This document shows, one piece after another, positions 1 to 11,609 of a DNA stretch of 64,000 nt (positions are counted from its first letter, which is position 1; every line of letters begins with the position of its first letter). Source of the DNA: Megalopta genalis (lineage: Eukaryota > Arthropoda > Insecta > Hymenoptera > Halictidae); assembly GCF_051020955.1 (NCBI RefSeq), contig NW_027476524.1, positions 124,001 to 188,000 on the forward strand, in the 5' to 3' direction. The notes under the pieces were generated by a model. It was not told the origin of the DNA. It worked only from the letters and a program-made list of their open reading frames with translations, and ran no database searches. The position numbers and the translations under genes were made by a program.

Positions 1-1080
1 AACACATGGTTTAACTTCAAATCAATGCGAAGTAGTAGGCTTAGCTTCAAAACAATGCGAAACAAATGTTTTGGGTTCAGATACTTGTGAACAAAATGAT
101 TTAGCTTCAACTGCATGCGAATCAAACGAGTTAGCTTCAAATTCAAGAGAAACACATGATTTAATTTCAAATCAATGCGAAGTAGAAGTCTTAGCATCAA
201 ATTCATGCGAAACAAATGATGTACCTTGAAATACTTGTGATAAACATGATTTAGCTTCAACTGCGTGCGAATCAAACGACTTAGCTTCAAATCCGAGGGA
301 AACACATGGTTTAATTTCAAATCAATGCGATGTAGTAGGCTTAGCTTCAAATCAATGCGAAACAAATGTTTTGGGTTCAGATACTTGTGAACAAAATGAT
401 TTAGCTTCAACTGCCTGCGAATCAAACGAGTTAGCTTCAAATTCAAGAGAAACACATGATATAACTTCAAATCAATGCGAAGTAGAAGTCTTAGCATCAA
501 ATTCATGCGAAACAAATGATTTACCTTCAAATACTTGTGATAAACATGATTTAGCTTCAACTGCGTGCGAATCAAACGACTTAGCTTCAAATCCAAGGGA
601 AACACATGATTTAACTTCAAATCAATGCGAAGGAGAAGTCTTAGCATCAAATTCATGCGAAACAAATGATTTACCTTCAAATACTTGCGATAAACATGAT
701 TTAGCTTCAACTGTGTGCGAATCAAACGACTTAGCTTCAAATCCAAGGGAAACACATGATTTAACTTCAAATCAGTGCGAAGTAGGAGGCTTAGCTTCAA
801 ATCAATGCGAAAGAAATAGTTTGGATTCAGATACTTGTGATCAAAATGATTTAGCTTCAACTGCATGCGAATCAAACGACTTAGCTTCAAATTCAAGAGA
901 AACACATGATTTAACTTCAAATCAATGCGAAGTAGGAGGCTTAGCTTCAAATCAATGCGAAACAAATGGTTTGGATTCAGATACTTGTGATCAAAATGAT
1001 TTAGCTTCAACTGCATGCGAATCAAACGACTTAGCTTCAAATTCAAGAGAAACACATGAATTAACTTCAAATCAATGCGA
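1..1080 (+). repeat. 1.08-kb duplicated segment, copy 1
   Basis: This segment matches 2671-3750 at an offset of exactly 2,670 bp (89 monomers). Both copies share rare variants: AAACAATGCGA near 51/2721, GTACCTTGAAA near 221/2891 and CTGTGTGCGA at 711/3381. A few single-base differences separate them, for example ACTTCAAATCAG at 764-775 against ACTTCAAATCGG at 3434-3445. Similarity stops after 1080 because copy 1 skips a B monomer there. Confidence 0.85.
901..1050 (+). repeat. Representative 150-bp higher-order repeat, type 1 (A-B-C-D-E)
   Basis: Five diverged monomers occur in fixed order: A 901-930 (begins AACACATGAT), B 931-960 (AGTAGGAGGC), C 961-990 (AACAAATGGT, with TTGGATTCAG and TTGTGA), D 991-1020 (TCAAAATGAT here, TAAACATGAT elsewhere, with CTGCATGCGA) and E 1021-1050 (ATCAAACGAC, ending in an AAGAGA or AAGGGA form). 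The same order recurs every 150 bp through most of the window, for example with A at 151, 301, 451, 601, 751 and 901. Copies of the same monomer type 150 bp apart resemble each other far more than neighbouring monomers do, which is the defining mark of a higher-order repeat. C is the most diverged monomer and usually lacks the TGCGA end. Confidence 0.93.
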
Positions 1081-2670
1081 AACAAATGTTTTGGGTTCAG
1101 ATACTTGTGAACAAAATGATTTAGCTTCAACTGCCTGCGAATCAAACGAGTTAGCTTCAAATTCAAGAGAAACACATGATATAACTTCAAATCAATGCGA
1201 AGTAGAAGTCTTAGCATCAAATTCATGCGAAACAAATGATTTACCTTCAAATACTTGTGATAAACATGATTTAGCTTCAACTGCGTGCGAATCAAACGAC
1301 TTAGCTTCAAATCCAAGGGAAACACATGATTTAACTTCAAATCAATGCGAAGGAGAAGTCTTAGCATCAAATTCATGCGAAACAAATGATTTACCTTGAA
1401 ATACTTGTGATAAACATGATTTAGCTTCAACTGCGTGCGAATCAAACGACTTAGCTTCAAATCCGAGGGAAACACATGGTTTAATTTCAAATCAATGCGA
1501 TGTAGTAGGCTTAGCTTCAAATCAATGCGAAACAAATGTTTTGGGTTCAGATACTTGTGAACAAAATGATTTAGCTTCAACTGCCTGCGAATCAAACGAG
1601 TTAGCTTCAAATTCAAGAGAAACACATGATATAACTTCAAATCAATGCGAAGTAGAAGTCTTAGCATCAAATTCATGCGAAACAAATGATTTACCTTCAA
1701 ATACTTGTGATAAACATGATTTAGCTTCAACTGCGTGCGAATCAAACGACTTAGTTTCAAATCCAAGGGAAACACATGATTTAACTTCAAATCAATGCGA
1801 AGGAGAAGTCTTAGCATCAAATTCATGCGAAACAAATGATTTACCTTCAAATACTTGCGATAAACATGATTTAGCTTCAACTGCGTGCGAATCAAACGAC
1901 TTAGCTTCAAATCCAAGGGAAACACATGATTTAACTTCAAATCAGTGCGAAGTAGGAGGCTTAGCTTCAAATCAATGCGAAAGAAATAGTTTGGATTCAG
2001 ATACTTGTGATCAAAATGATTTAGCTTCAACTGCATGCGAATCAAACGAGTTAGCTTCAAATTCAAGAGAAACACATGATTTAATTTCAAATCAATGCGA
2101 AGTAGAAGTCTTAGCATCAAATTCATGCGAAACAAATGATTTACCTTGAAATACTTGTGATAAACATGATTTAGCTTCAACTGCGTGCGAATCAAACGAC
2201 TTAGCTTCAAATCCGAGGGAAACACATGGTTTAATTTCAAATCAATGCGATGTAGTAGGCTTAGCTTCAAATCAATGCGAAACAAATGTTTTGGGTTCAG
2301 ATACTTGTGAACAAAATGATTTAGCTTCAACTGCCTGCGAATCAAACGAGTTAGCTTCAAATTCAAGAGAAACACATGATATAACTTCAAATCAATGCGA
2401 AGTAGAAGTCTTAGCATCAAATTCATGCGAAACAAATGATTTACCTTCAAATACTTGTGATAAACATGATTTAGCTTCAACTGCGTGCGAATCAAACGAC
2501 TTAGCTTCAAATCCAAGGGAAACACATGATTTAACTTCAAATCAATGCGAAGGAGAAGTCTTAGCATCAAATTCATGCGAAACAAATGATTTACCTTCAA
2601 ATACTTGCGATAAACATGATTTAGCTTCAACTGCGTGCGAATCAAACGACTTAGCTTCAAATCCAAGGGA

Positions 2671-3750
2671 AACACATGGTTTAACTTCAAATCAATGCGA
2701 AGTAGTAGGCTTAGCTTCAAAACAATGCGAAACAAATGTTTTGGGTTCAGATACTTGTGAACAAAATGATTTAGCTTCAACTGCATGCGAATCAAACGAG
2801 TTAGCTTCAAATTCAAGAGAAACACATGATTTAATTTCAAATCAATGCGAAGTAGAAGTCTTAGCATCAAATTCATGCGAAACAAATGATGTACCTTGAA
2901 ATACTTGTGATAAACATGATTTAGCTTCAACTGCGTGCGAATCAAACGACTTAGCTTCAAATCCGAGGGAAACACATGGTTTAATTTCAAATCAATGCGA
3001 TGTAGTAGGCTTAGCTTCAAATCAATGCGAAACAAATGTTTTGGGTTCAGATACTTGTGAACAAAATGATTTAGCTTCAACTGCCTGCGAATCAAACGAG
3101 TTGGCTTCAAATTCAAGAGAAACACATGATATAACTTCAAATCAATGCGAAGTAGAAGTCTTAGCATCAAATTCATGCGAAACAAATGATTTACCTTCAA
3201 ATACTTGTGATAAACATGATTTAGCTTCAACTGCGTGCGAATCAAACGACTTAGCTTCAAATCCAAGGGAAACACATGATTCAACTTCAAATCAATGCGA
3301 AGGAGAAGTCTTAGCATCAAATTCATGCGAAACAAATGATTTACCTTCAAATACTTGCGATAAACATGATTTAGCTTCAACTGTGTGCGAATCAAACGAC
3401 TTAGCTTCAAATCCAAGGGAAACACATGATTTAACTTCAAATCGGTGCGAAGTAGGAGGCTTAGCTTCAAATCAATGCGAAAGAAATAGTTTGGATTCAG
3501 ATACTTGTGATCAAAATGATTTAGCTTCAACTGCATGCGAATCAAACGACTTAGCTTCAAATTCAAGAGAAACACATGATTTAACTTCAAATCAATGCGA
3601 AGTAGGAGGCTTAGCTTCAAATCAATGCGAAACAAATGGTTTGGATTCAGATACTTGTGATCAAAATGATTTAGCTTCAACTGCATGCGAATCAAACGAC
3701 TTAGCTTCAAATTCAAGAGAAACACATGAATTAACTTCAAATCAATGCGA
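2671..3750 (+). repeat. 1.08-kb duplicated segment, copy 2
   Basis: Partner of 1-1080 at an offset of 2,670 bp. It carries its own private changes, TTGGCTTC at about 3101 and TCAACTTC at about 3281, where copy 1 has TTAGCTTC and TTAACTTC. After 3750 it continues with a B monomer that is absent from the other copy. Confidence 0.85.
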
Positions 3751-3870
3751 AGTAGTAGGCTTAGCTTCAAATCAAAGCGAAACAAATGTTTTGGGTTCAG
3801 ATACTTGTGATCAAAATGATTTAGCTTCAACTGCATGCGATTCAAACGAGTTAGCTTCAAATCCAAGAGA

Positions 3871-3901
3871 AACACATGATATTAACTTCAAATCAATGCG
3901 A
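3871..3901 (+). repeat. 31-bp frameshift monomer (GATATTAAC form), first of 27 in the left family
   Basis: This is an A monomer with one extra base: GATATTAACTTC replaces GATTTAACTTC, making it 31 bp. The ATG inside each copy lies at 3876, 7445, 8496, 9097, 9548, 10299, 11350, 11651, 13301, 13902, 17143, 17894, 18945, 19546, 22787, 23538, 24289, 28129, 28880, 29181, 29482, 30083, 35004, 35605, 38035, 38636 and 44216. It is nearly always preceded by an E monomer ending CCAAGAGA or CCAAGGGA and followed by AAGTGGAAGGCTTA. Many neighbouring copies are spaced 301, 451, 601, 751 or 1,051 bp apart, that is 150n+1, so modules between markers have grown and shrunk by whole pentamers. Each copy shifts the + reading frame by one. 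Confidence 0.92.
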
Positions 3902-4380
3902 AGTGGAAGGCTTAGCTTCAAATGCATGTGAAACAAATGATTTACCTTCAAATATCTGCGGTTTAAATGAAATAGCTTCAAATGCAGGCGAAACAAACGA
4001 GTTAGCTTCAAATCCATGCGAAGCACATGAGTTAGCTTCAAATCAATGCGAGGTAGAAGGCTTAGCATCAAATCCATGTGAAACAAATGGTTTGCTTCAA
4101 ATACTTCTGATAAACACGATTTAGAGTCAATTGCATGCGAATGGAACGAGTTAGCTTCAAATCCCAGGGAAACACATGATTTAACTTCAAATCAATGCGA
4201 AGTAGGAGGCTTAGCTTCAAATCAATGCGAAACAAATGGTTTGGATTCAGATACTTGTGATCAAAATGATTTAGCTTCAACTGCATGCGAATCAAACGAC
4301 TTAGCTTCAAATTCAAGAGAAACACATGAATTAACTTCAAATCAATGCGAAGTAGTAGGCTTAGCTTCAAATCCATGTGA

Positions 4381-4530
4381 AACAAATGATTTACCTCCAA
4401 ATATCTGCGGTTTAAATGAAATAGCTTCAAATGCAGGCGAAACAAACGAGTTAGCTTCAAATCCATGCGAAGCACATGAGTTAGCTTCAAATCAATGCGA
4501 GGTAGAAGGCTAAGCTTCAAATCCATGTGA
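4381..4530 (+). repeat. Representative 150-bp higher-order repeat, type 2
   Basis: This is the alternative pentamer that replaces type 1 at many places. C' 4381-4410 has TTACCTCC here (usually TTACCTTC) and ATCTGCGG; D' 4411-4440 begins TTTAAATGAA and has ATGCAGGCGA; E' 4441-4470 begins AACAAACGAG and ends CCATGCGA; A' 4471-4500 begins AGCACATGAG; a B-like monomer fills 4501-4530. It is usually followed by a third flavour of C-D-E (4531-4620: ACTTCTGA, then TTAGAGTCAATTGC, then ATGGAACGAG with CCCAGGGA). Types 1 and 2 alternate without breaking the 150-bp register, so they are allelic forms of the same higher-order unit and not separate arrays. This copy has TAA instead of TTA in the B monomer at about 4510. 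Confidence 0.88.
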
Positions 4531-6699
4531 AACAAATGGTTTAGCTTCAAATACTTCTGATAAACACGATTTAGAGTCAATTGCATGCGAATGGAACGAG
4601 TTAGCTTCAAATCCCAGGGAAACACATGATTTAACTTCAAATCAATGCGAAGTAGGAGGCTTAGCTTCAAATCAATGCGAAACAAATGTTTTGGGTTCAG
4701 ATACTTGTGAACAAAATGATTTAGCTTCAACTGCATGCGAATCAAACGAGTTAGCTTCAAATTCAAGAGAAACACATGATATAACTTCAAATCAATGCGA
4801 AGTAGAAGTCTTAGCATCAAATTCATGCGAAACAAATGATTTACCTTGAAATACTTGTGATAAACATGATTTAGCTTCAACTGCGTGCGAATCAAACGAC
4901 TTAGCTTCAAATCCGAGGGAAACACATGGTTTAACTTCAAATCAATGCGAAGTAGTAGGCTTAGCTTCAAATCAATGCGAAACAAATGTTTTGGGTTCAG
5001 ATACTTGTGATCGAAATGATTTAGCTTCAACTGCATGCGAATCAAACGAGTTAGCTTCAAATTCAAGAGAAACACATGATTTAACTTCAAATCAATGCGA
5101 AGTGGAAGGCTTAGCTTCAAATCCATGCGAAACAAATGATTTACCTTCAAATACTTGCGGTTTAAATGAAATAGCTTCAAATGCAGGCGAAACAAACGAG
5201 TTAGCTTCAAGACCATGCGAAACACATGATTCAGCTTCAAATCAATGCGAAGTAGGAGGCTTAGCTTCAAATCAATGCGAAACAAATGGTTTGGATTCAG
5301 ATACTTGTGATCAAAATGATTTAGCTTCAACTGCATGCGAATCAAACGACTTAGCTTCAAATTCAAGAGAAACACGTGAATTAACTTCAAATCAATGCGA
5401 AGTAGTAGGCTTAGCTTCAAATCAATGCGAAACAAATGAATTACCTTCAAATACCTGCGGTTTAAATAAAATAGCTTCAAATGCAGGCGAAACAAACGAG
5501 TTAGCTTCACATCCATGCGAAGCACATGAGTTAGCTTCAAATCAATGCGAAGTAGAAGGCTTAGCTTCAAATCCATGCGAAACAAATGGTTTAGCTTCAA
5601 ATACTTCTGATAACCACGATTTAGAGTCAATTGCATGCGAATGGAATAAGTTAGCTTCAAATCCCAGGGAAACACATGATTTAACTTCAAATCAATGCGA
5701 AACAAATGGTTTGGATTCAGATACTTGTGATCAAAATGATTTAGCTTCAACTGCATGCGAATCAAACGACTTAGCTTCAAATTCAAGAGAAACACATGAA
5801 TTAACTTCAAATCAATGCGAAGTAGTAGGCTTAGCTTCAAATCAATGCGAAACAAATGAATTACCTTCAAATACCTGCGGTTTAAATAAAATAGCTTCAA
5901 ATGCAGGCGAAACAAACGAGTTAGCTTCACATCCATGCGAAGCACATGAGTTAGCTTCAAATCAATGCGAACAAGAAGGCTTAGCTTCAAATCCATGTGA
6001 AACAAATGGTATAGCTTCAAATACTTCTGATAAACACGATTTAGAGTCAATTGCATGCGAATGGAACGAGTTAGCTTCAAATCCCAGGGAAACACATGAT
6101 TTAACTTCAAATCAATGCGAAGTAGGAGGCTTAGCTTCAAATCAATGCGAAACAAATGGTTTGGATTCAGATACTTGTGATCAAAATGATTTAGCTTCAA
6201 CTGCAATCGAATCAAACGGCTTAGCTTCAAATTCAAGAGAAACACATGAATTAACTTCAAATCAATGCGAAGTAGTAGCCTTAGCTTCAAATCCATGTGA
6301 AACAAATGATTTACCTTCAAATATCTGCGGTTTAAATGAAATAGCTTCAAATGCAGGCGAAACAAACGAGTTAGCTTCAAATGCATGCGAGCACATGAGT
6401 TAGCTTCAAATCAATGCGAAGTAGAAGGCTTAGCTTCAAATCCATGTGAAATAAATGGTTTAGCTTCAAATACTTCTGATAAACACGATTTAGAGTCAAT
6501 TGCATGCGAATGGAACGAATTAGCTTCAAATCCCAGGGAAACACATGATTTAACTTCAAATCAATGCGAAGTAGGAGGCTTAGCTTCAAATCAATGCGAA
6601 ACAAATGTTTTGGGTTCAGATACTTGTGAACAAAATGATTTAGCTTCTACTGCATGCGAATCAAACGAGTTAGCTTCAAATTCAAGAGAAACACATGAT

Positions 6700-8755
6700 T
6701 TAACTTCAAATCAATGCGAAGTGGAAGGCTTAACTTCAAATCCATGTGAAACAAATGATTTACCTTCAAATATCTGCGGTTTAAATGTAATAGCTTCAAA
6801 TGCAGGCGAAACAAACGAGTTAGCTTCAAATCCATGCGAAGCACATGAGTTAGCTTCAAATCAATGCGAAGTATAAGGCTTAGTTTCAAATCCATGTGAA
6901 ACAAATGGTTTAGCTTCAAATACTTCTGATAAACACGATTTAGAGTCAATTGCATGCGAATGGAACGAGTTAGCTTCAAATCCCAGGGAAACACATGATT
7001 TAACTTCAAATCAATGCGAAGTAGTAGGCTTAGCTTCAAATCAATGCGAAACAAATGTTTTGGGTTCAGATACTTGTGATCAAAATGATTAAGCTTCAAC
7101 TGCATGCGAATCAAACGAGTTAGCTTCAAATTCAAGAGAAACACATGATTTAACTTCAAATCAATGCGAAGTAGAAGTCTTAGCATCAAATTCATGCGAA
7201 ACAAATGATTTACCTTCAAATACTTGTGATAAACATGATTTAGCTTCAACTGCGTGCGAATCAAACGACTTAGCTTCAAATCCAAGGGAAACACATGATT
7301 TAACTTCAACTCAATGCGAAGTAGTAGCCTTAGCTTCAAATCAATGCGAAACAAATGTTTTGGGTTCAGATACTTGTAATAAACATGATTTAGCTTCAAC
7401 TGCATGCGATTCAAACGAGTTAGCTTCAAATCCAAGAGAAACACATGATATTAACTTCAAATCAATGCGAAGTGGAAGGCTTAGCTTCAAATCCATGCGA
7501 AACAAATGATTTACCTTCAAATATCTGCGGTTTAAATGAAATAGCTTCAAATGCAGGCGAAACAAACGAGTTAGCTTCAAGACCATGCGAAACAAATGAT
7601 TCAGCTTCAAATCAATGCAAAGTAGTAGACTTAGCTTCAAATCAATGCGAAACAAATGGTTTAGCTTCAAATACTTGTGATAAACATGATTTAGCTTCAA
7701 CTGCATACGAATCGTACGAGTTCGCTCCAAATTCAAGAGAAACACATGAATTAACTTCAAATCAATGCGAAGTAGTAGGCTTAGCTTCAAATCAATGCGA
7801 AACAAATGAATTACCTTCAAATACCTGCGGTTTAAATGAAATAGCTTCAAATGCAGGCGAAACAAACGAGTTAGCTTCACATCCATGCGAAGCACATGAG
7901 TTAGCTTCAAATCAATGCGAAGTAGAAGGCTTAGCTTCAAATCCATGTGAAACAAATGGTTTAGCTTCAAATACTTCTGATAACCACGATTTAGAGTCAA
8001 TTGCATGCGAATGGAATAAGTTAGCTTCAAATCCCAGGGAAACACATGATTTAACTTCAAATCAATGCGAAGTAGGAGGCTTAGCTTCAAATCAATGCGA
8101 AACAAATGGTTTGGATTTAGATACTTGTGATCAAAATGATTTAGCTTCAACTGCATGCGAATCAAACGACTTAGCTTCAAATTCAAGAGAAACACATGAA
8201 TTAACTTCAAATCAATGCGAAGTAGTAGGCTTAGCTTCAAATCAATGCGAAACAAATGAATTACCTTCAAATACTTGTGTTAAACATGATTTAGCTTCAA
8301 CTGCGTGCGATTCAAACGACTTAGCTTCAAATCCAAGGGAAACACATGATTTAACTTCAACTCAATGCGAAGTAGTAGGCTTAGCTTCAAATCAATGCGA
8401 AACAAATGTTTTGGGTTCAGATACTTGTAATAAACATGATTTAGCTTCAACTGCATGCGATTCAAACGAGTTAGCTTCAAATCCAAGAGGAACACATGAT
8501 ATTAACTTCAAATCAATGCGAAGTGGAAGGCTTAGCTTCAAATCCATGCGAAACAAATGATTTACCTTCAAATATCTGCGGTTTAAATGAAATAGCTTCA
8601 AATGCAGGCGAAACAAACGAGTTAGCTTCAAGACCATGCGAAACACATGATTCAGCTTCAAATCAATGCAAAGTAGTAGACTTAGCTTCAAATCAATGCG
8701 AAACAAATGGTTTAGCTTCAAATACTTGTGATAAACATGATTTAGTTTCAACTGC
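6700..8755 (+). repeat. 2.05-kb duplicated block, copy 1
   Basis: This block matches 9554-11609 at an offset of 2,854 bp. Shared rare variants include TTAAATGTAATAG (6781 and 9635), the AYESY-like stretch with TTCGCTCC (about 7720 and 10574) and two 31-bp monomers (7445/10299 and 8496/11350). Private differences include GTATAAGGC at about 6872 against GTAGAAGGC, and GATTAAGC at about 7087 against GATTTAGC; both introduce a + frame stop in this copy. Boundaries are approximate. Confidence 0.75.
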
Positions 8756-9553
8756 ATACGAATCAAACGAGTTAGCTTCAAATTCAAGAGAAACACATGA
8801 TTTAACTTCAAATCAATGCGAAGTAAAAGTCTTAGCATCAAATTCATGCGAAACAAATGATTTACCTTCAAATACTTGTGATAAACATGATTTAGCTTCA
8901 ACTGCGTGCGAATCAAACGACTTAGCTTCAAATCCATGGGAAACACATGATTTAAATTCAACTCAATGCGAAGTAGTAGGCTTAGCTTCAAATCAATGCG
9001 AAACAAATGTTTTGGGTTCAGATACTTCTAATAAACATGATTTAGCTTCAACTGCGTGCGAATCAAACGACTTAGCTTCAAATCCAAGGGAAACACATGA
9101 TATTAACTTCAAATCAATGCGAAGTGGAAGGCTTAGCTTCAAATCCATGCGAAACAAATGATTTACTTTCAAATATCTGCGGTTTAAATGAAATAGCTTC
9201 AAATGCAGGCGAAACAAACGAGTTACCTTCAAATCCATGCGAAGCACATGAGTTAACTTCAAATCAATGCGAACAAGAAGGCTTAGCTTCAAATCCATGT
9301 GAAACAAATGGTTTAGCTTCAAATACTTCTGATAAACACGATTTAGAGTCAATTGCATGCGAATGGAACGAGTTAGCTTCAAATCCCAGGGAAACACATG
9401 ATTTAACTTCAAATCAATGCGAAGTAGTAGGCTTAGCTTCAAATCAATGCGAAACAAATGTTTTGGGTTCAGATACTTGTAATAAACATGATTTAGCTAC
9501 AACTGCATGCGATTCAAACGAGTTAGCTTCAAATCCAAGAGAAACACATGATA

Positions 9554-11609
9554 TTAACTTCAAATCAATGCGAAGTGGAAGGCTTAACTTCAAATCCATG
9601 TGAAACAAATGATTTACCTTCAAATATCTGCGGTTTAAATGTAATAGCTTCAAATGCAGGCGAAACAAACGAGTTAGCTTCAAATCCATGCGAAGCACAT
9701 GAGTTAGCTTCAAATCAATGCGAAGTAGAAGGCTTAGTTTCAAATCCATGTGAAACAAATGGTTTAGCTTCAAATACTTCTGATAAACACGATTTAGAGT
9801 CAATTGCTTGCGAATGGAACGAGTTAGCTTCAAATCCCAGGGAAACACATGATTTAACTTCAAATCAATGCGAAGTAGTAGGCTTAGCTTCAAATCAATG
9901 CGAAACAAATGTTTTGGGTTCAGATACTTGTGATCAAAATGATTTAGCTTCAACTGCATGCGAATCAAACGAGTTAGCTTCAAATTCAAGAGAAACACAT
10001 GATTTAACTTCAAATCAATGCGAAGTAGAAGTCTTAGCATCAAATTCATGCGAAACAAATGATTTACCTTCAAATACTTGTGATAAACATGATTCAGCTT
10101 CAACTGCGTGCGAATCAAACGACTTAGCTTCAAATCCAAGGGAAACACATGATTTAACTTCAACTCAATGCGAAGTAGTAGCCTTAGCTTCAAATCAATG
10201 CGAAACAAATGTTTTGGGTTCAGATACTTGTAATAAACATGATTTAGCTTCAACCGCATGCGATTCAAGCGAGTTAGCTTCAAATCCAAGAGAAACACAT
10301 GATATTAACTTCAAATCAATGCGAAGTGGAAGGCTTAGCTTCAAATCCATGCGAAACAAATGATTTACCTTCAAATATCTGCGGTTTAAATGAAATAGCT
10401 TCAAATGCAGGCGAAACAAACGAGTTAGCTTCAAGACCATGCGAAACAAATGATTCAGCTTCAAATCAATGCAAAGTAGTAGACTTAGCTTCAAATCAAT
10501 GCGAAACAAATGGTTTAGCTTCAAATACTTGTGATAAACATGATTTAGTTTCAACTGCATACGAATCGTAAGCGTTCGCTCCAAATTCAAGAGAAACACA
10601 TGAATTAACTTCAAATCAATGCGAAGTAGTAGGCTTAGCTTCAAATCAATGCGAAACAAATGAATTACCTTCAAATACCTGCGGTTTAAATGAAATAGCT
10701 TCAAATGCAGGCGAAACAAACGAGTTAGCTTCACATCCATGCGAAGCACATGAGTTAGCTTCAAATCAATGCGAAGTAGAAGGCTTAGCTTCAAATCCAT
10801 GTGAAACAAATGGTTTAGCTTCAAATACTTCTGATAACCACGATTTAGAGTCAATTGCATGCGAATGGAATAAGTTAGCTTCAAATCCCAGGGAAACACA
10901 TGATTTAACTTCAAATCAATGCGAAGTAGGAGGCTTAGCTTCAAATCAATGCGAAACAAATGGTTTGGATTTAGATACTTGTGATCAAAATGATTTAGCT
11001 TCAACTGCATGCGAATCAAACGACTTAGCTTCAAATTCAAGAGAAACACATGAATTAACTTCAAATCAATGCGAAGTAGTAGGCTTAGCTTCAAATCAAT
11101 GCGAAACAAATGAATTACCTTCAAATACTTGTGATAAACATGATTTAGCTTCAACTGCGTGAGATTCAAACGACTTAGCTTCAAATCCAAGGGAAACACA
11201 TGATTTAACTTCAACTCAATGCGAAGTAGTAGGCTTAGCTTCAAATCAATGCGAAACAAATGTTTTGGGTTCAGATACTTGTAATAAACATGATTTAGCT
11301 TCAACTGCATGCGATTCAAACGAGTTAGCTTCAAATCCAAGAGAAACACATGATATTAACTTCAAATCAATGCGAAGTGGAAGGCTTAGCTTCAAATCCA
11401 TGCGAAACAAATGATTTACCTTCAAATATCTGCGGTTTAAATGAAATAGCTTCAAATGCAGGCGAAACAAACGAGTTAGCTTCAAGACCATGCGAAACAC
11501 ATGATTCAGCTTCAAATCAATGCAAAGTAGTAGACTTAGCTTCAAATCAATGCGAAACAAATGGTTTAGCTTCAAATACTTGTGATAAACATGATTTAGT
11601 TTCAACTGC
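9554..11609 (+). repeat. 2.05-kb duplicated block, copy 2
   Basis: Partner of 6700-8755 at an offset of 2,854 bp (95 monomers plus 4). Private changes include ATCGTAAGCG at about 10565 (copy 1 has ATCGTACGAG) and TGCGTGAGA at about 11155 (copy 1 has TGCGTGCGA). These single-base differences make the duplication older than the 5.6-kb one to its right. Boundaries are approximate because the flanks belong to the same satellite. Confidence 0.75.

Larger units (their letters stand above)
1..3870 (+). repeat. Domain 1: homogeneous HOR block with 720/450/750-bp super-units
   Basis: Only type-1 pentamers occur here. A marked pair of monomers (C with GTTTTGGGTTCAG followed by D with CTGCCTGCGA) starts at 361, 1081, 1531, 2281 and 3031, giving super-unit lengths of 720, 450, 750 and 750 bp. 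The 720-bp unit is one monomer short of 750: the B monomer expected after 1080 is missing. A TTGAAATAC variant of the core (TGA in the + frame) recurs at the same place in successive units, at about 227, 1397, 2147 and 2897. Differences between units are scattered single bases, which indicates recent local amplification. Confidence 0.85.

Noticed and set aside
1..30. 15-bp or 10-bp sub-repeat ancestry of the monomer
   Set aside because: CAAAT occurs twice about 15 bp apart in some monomers, but the rest of the two halves does not align well by eye; too weak to claim.
991..1020. GCATGC palindrome in D monomers as a functional inverted repeat or cruciform
   Set aside because: It is only six bases (SphI-type) within CTGCATGCGA, with no longer dyad around it. 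Many D monomers lose it (CTGCGTGCGA).
3871..3901. GATATTAAC as a homeodomain (HNF1-like half-site) binding element
   Set aside because: The reverse strand contains GTTAATATC, which includes a GTTAAT half-site, but there is no second half-site, and short AT-rich matches are expected by chance in an array like this.
4991..6403. 470-codon + frame of Cys/Asn/Ser-rich decapeptides as a structural or secreted protein
   Set aside because: Frames of this kind stop and restart throughout the array at TGA/TAA changes and frameshift monomers, variation is largely amino-acid changing, and no signal peptide or unique terminus is seen.
7445..8560. Repeated ATG starts (MILTSNQ...) as a family of small genes
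   Set aside because: All arise from the ATG of the 31-bp monomer, where the extra base happens to open a new frame. The common start is a by-product of that monomer being copied.
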